DNA from: Gremmenia infestans
Taxonomy: Eukaryota > Ascomycota > Leotiomycetes > Helotiales > Hamatocanthoscyphaceae
Assembly: GCA_032629725.1 (NCBI GenBank)
Contig: JAFEVB010000002.1
Coordinates: 2,418,001-2,482,000, forward strand
DNA length: 64,000 nt
Reading direction: 5' to 3'
Part shown: positions 60,001 to 64,000 of the stretch, one piece after another
Numbering within the stretch: position 1 is the first letter of the stretch
Layout of the letters: each line of letters starts with the position of its first letter
Notes under the pieces: model-generated
Database searches by the model: none
Told to the model about the DNA's origin: nothing
Seen by the model: only the letters and a program-made list of their open reading frames with translations
Program-made: the position numbers and the translations under genes

Positions 60001-62391
60001 AAGCATACAGCTCTTCATCGAACTCAAACAATTCATAAATCCAAAGAGCGACCTAGGCATCATGATGAACAATTTGCAAGCCGAGACATCCATTCATCTC
60101 AGCGAGAAGAAGAGCATACGGGCCTCCATCGCACTCAGACGATTCATGGATCGGCGGAAGAAAGAGCAAGACATAATGAACAAGACATCCACCCATCTCA
60201 CGGAGAAGAACATGCAGAACTTCATCGCACTGACACCATTCATGGATCGCGACAGCCGAATCAAGGTGGTCTTGTGAAGCAACGCGTGCAACGATTCGAA
60301 TCTTCAGACAATCTACGCTCCGCCAAACCAAACGTAGAAAGCGATTCAAAGCAAAGTGTGCCGCAGATTAAATCACCCGATTCTCACCGATCTTCCAAGC
60401 CCAAAGAAGAGAAATACGCGGAATTTGGCCAGGCGCAAATACCCAAGGCTGAGCGGCCCAAGATCAGCAATGAATCCGCTATTGCAGCCGGTACTGCTGT
60501 CATTGGCGCGGCAGGCCTAGGTTTCGCAGCCGCTCGCCAATTGAGTGGAGAGAAACGTCCAGACAGCGCACAGAGTCACAAGTCTACATCGAATATCAAT
60601 CGACTAAGAACTCCGGACCCCAAGTTTCGATCCGACAGCGCCAACAGCCATCGTTCGGGTACGCCTCCGCTCCGCCGTAGTGATCGCAAAATTAGCGGGG
60701 ATCTGCGGTCTCTCAGCCAACGAAGTCAGCTTGACCTCGCTAAGGAAGCTGAGCTTGCCGCGCCATCAAATTCATCGTCAACAGCAACAAACCCACAAGC
60801 CAACGAGGGTCGCGTCCGGGCCAAGGACATGGCGGATGTCTATGTAAGTAGAAATGCGATTCATTGTTATGTGTCGTATCTAATAAACAATTAGGATGGC
60901 TTCGGCGAAGGCCGCATGGGCTCACCCCGCTCTCCGACTCGACCCCACTCCATGCGCCGAAGACAAAGCATGCAAGTCCTTGACCTCGAATCCAAACTCG
61001 AACAATTAGCTGCCGAAAATCGCATGCTGGCAGAAGCAAAAGCGCAAGCCGAACGAACTTTACAAGCGTCGGGTCAAGGATCTATTTCAGTCGTCGAAAA
61101 AGATGCAGAGATTGACAGTCTCAAGAGGACGCTCGACTGGCTACAAAACGAAGTTACAAGACTTACAGAAGTGAATGATGGATTGGCGAGCGCAAATGCT
61201 ACGATTGGACAGCAACATAGCGAACGATATGGCACTCTGGAAGCCGAACATGCGCAAGCCACCCGCGAACTCCAAGAAACACGAGATGCGCATAGGAATT
61301 TATCGGGAGGCATGGAAGGGATCGTGAGGGATGAAGTTCAGAGGTCTGTACAGGAAAAAGACGAAGAGATTGCTCAATTGCGAGCTCAGCTGGAATCCGC
61401 GAAGGAGCAGATTCGGGAAATGCAAAGGCAAATATTAGCATCGAAAGCAGGCGACAGCGACTTTCTCACCATCCGAGACGAAGATTACTTTGACAACGCC
61501 TGCCAACAATTATGTCAACATGTGCAACAATGGGTTCTGCGGTTCTCAAAGTTCTCCGATATGAGAGCCTGCAGGCTTACGAGCGAGATCAACAATGACA
61601 AGACTATTGACCGACTCGATAATGCAATCTTGGACGGTTCGGATGTAGACCAATATCTCGCAGATAGAGTCAAGCGCCGAGACGTGTTCATGTCGATGAC
61701 AATGACAATGGTTTGGGAGTTCATATTCACACGCTACCTATTCGGCATGGATCGGGAACAACGGCAGAAGCTCAAGTCTTTGGAGAAGCTACTATCAGAG
61801 GTCGGGCCAGCAGCCGCAGTCCATCAATGGCGTGCTACCACACTCACACTACTATCGAAACGAGATGCATTCATTAAGCAGCGAGAGCAGGATACCGAAG
61901 CCGTCGTTCACGCAATATTAGAAACACTTAGCGAGATCCTCCCTCCACCAAGTCACCTTGAGGCGCAGATCGATGAGCAGTTGAAGAGAGTAATGAAAGC
62001 GGCAGTAGATCTCTCCATAGAGATGCGGACTCAGCGTGCGGAGTACATGATGCTCCCACCCCTGCAGCCAGAATACGATGCCAATGGCGACCTAGCCAGC
62101 AAAGTATCATTCAACGCGGCGCTGATGAACGAGCGCAGTGGGGACACTGTCTCGAACGAGGAGCTAGAAGCACAGAAGGCTGTCGTGAGAGTTGTGCTCT
62201 TCCCACTGGTCGTCAAGAAAGGCGATGATAGTGGAGAAGGAGACGAGGAGATTGTCGTCTGCCCTGCGCAGGTGTTAGTCGCGAAGCCGAAGAAATCGGT
62301 CAGGGTCTTTAGTCCAGAGGATATGGCTGCGAATCACTCGCGGATGAGTTTGCAGAGTAGCATGCCTGGGGGAGAAGGGAGCGTTTTTTAG
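45049..62391 (+). CDS. lah: Giant leashin (LAH)-like Woronin-body tether, involucrin-repeat type
   Basis: Two exons, 45049-60843 and 60895-62391 (GTAAGT..ATTAG, 51 nt), give about 5,763 residues. Exon 1 alone is 15.8 kb. Adjacent ATGs at 45049 and 45052 are the first in the frame. Order: a Ser-rich N-terminus with the leashin-like block ELIDISRTYPARTG and SSSSVNSDLAYGTG (about residues 45-110); charged Arg/Asp-rich sequence; a polyampholyte Ser/Arg repeat (about 863-1044); Lys-rich units such as KKSKKDKKK alternating with acidic Pro/Glu linkers (about 1270-4670); and eight Gly/Ala hydrophobic patches. The C-terminus has coiled coil (DLESKLEQLAAENRMLAEA onward) and a conserved region beginning DSDFLTIRDEDYFDNAC. 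In Aspergillus and Neurospora, leashin tethers Woronin bodies to the septal pore or cortex and its middle region is long, repetitive and poorly conserved. Function here is inferred from architecture. Confidence 0.85.
47635..48180 (+). repeat. Coding polyampholyte repeat within the leashin-like gene
   Basis: About a dozen degenerate units of the kind SSKSKDRE-(D/E)-(T/S)-(T/S)-RSE-x-A-R-S-E-P-A-R run head to tail, coding for alternating Lys/Arg and Asp/Glu with Ser. Units differ at the DNA level (AAATCAAAAGACCGCGA versus AAATCTAGAGATCGTGA), so the array is not freshly duplicated. Confidence 0.88.
48870..59060 (+). repeat. Coding array of Lys-rich KKSKKDKKK units
   Basis: Hand counting finds about 43 Lys-rich units in this range, about 35 of them from 51340 onward, where they follow the form (S/T)-KKSKKDKK-(K/G)-(K/R)-x-S. 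They are separated by 40-110 residues of Glu/Pro/Ser-rich linker. In the late part (56560-58110) the unit lengthens to KKSKKDKKKRKSGLSTP in near-identical form. Confidence 0.9.
53125..53900 (+). repeat. Four copies of a LARQL-type helical unit in the leashin-like gene
   Basis: The unit DGLAAGYxxEQLSLARQLQ, followed by EEFG and then the Lys motif, occurs at about 53125, 53350 (degenerate head), 53584 and 53839, spaced 225-255 bases. The pattern of Leu and charged residues suggests an amphipathic helix placed directly before each Lys-rich unit. Confidence 0.88.
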
Positions 62392-62746
62392 ATGGCTGGC
62401 GGATATCCATTTGGTTTAGTTTGGTGATGACTTTATGCCCGCATGGTTCTATGGCGTTGGCGTTATATCTTTGGTTTGGACAAAATTTTATGACTGTAGG
62501 ATTTGATTGTACCTAGGTAGCTTGTAGATTTTCCTTTTATTCAGAAATAGCATAATTTGATTTTCAATACCTGATTCATTCGGGTTCTGTGTGGTAAAGT
62601 ACTGTACGGTAACTTGCGATAGATAGGTAGCCCACTACTCCTTCCTGCTTGGCGAAGTTTTCAAGTGTACAGTACCAGCCCAGCCTAGCTAGCTGTCACT
62701 AGCATTCAAACAAGGATAATGTAACTTGATATCCTAGGTATAGATA
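62392..62746. other. 3' flank of the giant gene
   Basis: This is a 355-base spacer with TACCTAGGTA at 62510 and a partial TCCTAGGTA at 62732. No ORF is supported. Confidence 0.5.
62510..62519. repeat. TACCTAGGTA palindrome, copy 6 of 6
   Basis: This is an exact copy about 120 bases after the stop codon of the giant gene. Confidence 0.9.
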
Positions 62747-63632
62747 TGTTCCGGTTCATTCGTAGATCTAACAGATTCATGAATAAACTGGTTTATACGT
62801 GAATTAATTAAAATTGAGGATATATTCTACTACTATAATAGTAAAGAGCTTCTTATTTTTATTATTACCTATTACATAAGCTATTATAAATTGTTTTATA
62901 AAGTAATCACCTTAACTAAGCTGCATTTTTCTATAAGAGGAATAAAAGCAATTGCTACTTAGTAAAGTAGATAAAATTATAGTATGATAGTAGAGGTAGT
63001 GTTGGTATCACAGGTATCGTATCAAGCAATGGTTCAACCACTAGCTAGTAGCTACTGACTCAATCGTGTATTGCATTCGTGATGTTCTCTAGCTAAGTGT
63101 GGATGACAAGGCGAAGAGGTTATGCCTCTGCATCGCTTAGTCATCGATGCTAGTATCATGTGACCATCATTTGACCATATATCCCGACAGGTAGTGTGGC
63201 GTGGGTTGTGAATAAATAATTAGGAAGAGAAAAGAGTTTTCTTGTATAGGATCGCCTGCAAACTTGACTCTTAGATTCACTTGTAAAGTGGATTCACGAT
63301 ATGTGGATGATATGACTGAGCTGAGCCTTTCTAGTCATGTGACTTAGTGCTAGCTGACTAAGCGAAGAGGCATAAGCACCGAACCTCTTCGCTTTGGTCA
63401 CAACACCATGAACAATATCATATTATAAATACGAATACAGTCTACCGCATCCTAAGCTATGCAGTAGAAGTGATCACTCCTGTGTTACCAACGCACGAGT
63501 AAACTAATTTATTCGTAAATAACACTAATATTCACGAGTGACCTAGGGTATACGTGAATTTGTACTAAGACTCATGAATGAACTGGGCTGGAAGATTCAT
63601 GAATCGCTTATATTCACGAATGAATCGGAACA
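62747..63632. mobile_element. Non-autonomous DNA transposon-like element with 38-bp terminal inverted repeats
   Basis: The left end (62747-62784, TGTTCCGGTTCATTCG...) and the reverse complement of the right end (63595-63632) match at 32 of 38 positions. The 886-bp interior has no long ORF. The left third (62790-63000) is strongly AT-rich. Two further inverted arms lie inside (63109-63165 and 63331-63394). Short ATTCATGAAT and TACGTGAATT motifs recur near both ends. No transposase is encoded, and no target-site duplication was found at the ends given, so the exact boundaries may be off or the ends may have decayed. It fits a MITE-like relic. Confidence 0.65.
63109..63394. repeat. Nested imperfect inverted repeat inside the TIR element
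   Basis: Arm 63109-63165 (GCGAAGAGGTTATGCCTC ... CGCTTAGTCA ... CATGTGAC) is the reverse complement, with one 7-base indel and several mismatches, of 63331-63394. Each arm is itself partly palindromic (GCGAAGAGG...CCTCTTCGC), so the region can form a large cruciform. Confidence 0.7.
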
Positions 63633-64000
63633 CATGCATCCCACAACACCGTCCCTATCCAATATAACATACATGCTACCAACACTTAACCTCCCCTCCC
63701 TTCCCCTCCCTCCTTCTCCTTATCTCAAGCCCCATTACATACTCCCTCCCATCCATCGACGGAGCTCCCTCCACTTTCACTTCTCCATGTCATGCACTTC
63801 CATCTTATCTACAAGAAGTCCATGGCTACGGAGTACCTTCAGTATCTACATCGTGATCTCCAGTACGCTACCGGTAACAACCATTTGATCCCCGTAAATG
63901 AAGATCCTTATCGTGAGGAAAAGAAAGGAGATGGACACTAGCGTGGAATTCTGATAAAGGAGGGAGGATGAGAGGCAGGGATACTGATAAGGAGGACAAT
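63633..64000. other. Right edge, no supported gene
   Basis: This is pyrimidine-rich sequence (63690-63790) with short open frames only. It could be leader of a gene beyond the window, but nothing in view supports one. Confidence 0.4.

Noticed and set aside
45049..62391. Giant ORF as a non-ribosomal peptide or polyketide synthase
   Set aside because: None of the adenylation, condensation, ketosynthase or carrier motifs is present; the sequence is low-complexity and charged.
63574..63888. Plus-strand 104-codon frame at the right edge
   Set aside because: It begins inside the TIR element and reads through pyrimidine-rich sequence (Pro/Leu/Ser only).

Overview
The window is nuclear DNA of a filamentous ascomycete (Pezizomycotina), most likely a leotiomycete or close relative. 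The evidence is very short spliceosomal introns (46-54 nt, CTRAY-type branch sites 10-20 nt before the acceptor), a B-type CYP51, a KipA-like kinesin, an FLC/TRP-like membrane protein, and a single giant leashin (LAH) gene of the kind that tethers Woronin bodies. The class-level placement is inference from protein resemblance only. No rRNA, tRNA, CRISPR array or bacterial-type operon was seen. Gene models below come from matching open frames across introns by hand.

Layout. 834-4977: two minus-strand ER lipid genes, CYP51 (sterol 14-alpha-demethylase) and a DGAT2-type diacylglycerol acyltransferase. 5893-8034: a minus-strand C2H2 zinc-finger regulator. 10775-11751: a minus-strand histidine phosphatase whose second splice junction has no AG acceptor. 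12470-13663: an STK19-domain protein. 16540-19593: a Kip2/KipA-type kinesin with a GC-AG intron. 22831-24724: a type II membrane protein resembling GDP-fucose transferases. 27737-32375: an 11-exon full-length ABCB (MDR-type) transporter. 34974-37408: an FLC-type flavin carrier/TRP-like protein. 37935-39093: a class II aldolase/adducin protein. 40430-42058: a BTB/POZ protein with a Cys/Arg-rich insert. 42599-44362: a secreted type-B carboxylesterase. 45049-62391: the giant leashin-like gene, about 5,760 residues, a quarter of the window. 62747-63632: an 886-bp AT-rich element with 38-bp terminal inverted repeats.

These genes form no obvious biosynthetic cluster. CYP51 and DGAT2 both act at the ER on neutral lipids and sterols, and several products concern membranes and hyphal cell organisation (KipA-type kinesin, leashin, FLC protein, ABC transporter), but this looks like ordinary gene order.

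The most notable item is the leashin-like protein. It has three superimposed repeat systems: a Ser/Arg/Asp-rich polyampholyte block, about 35 Lys-rich KKSKKDKKK units separated by acidic linkers, and four copies of a short amphipathic-helix-like unit. It also has eight scattered Gly/Ala-rich hydrophobic patches and a conserved coiled-coil C-terminus. Other points are the exact palindrome TACCTAGGTA six times between genes, an in-phase stop-containing 48-nt intron in the acyltransferase, and the two unusual splice junctions.
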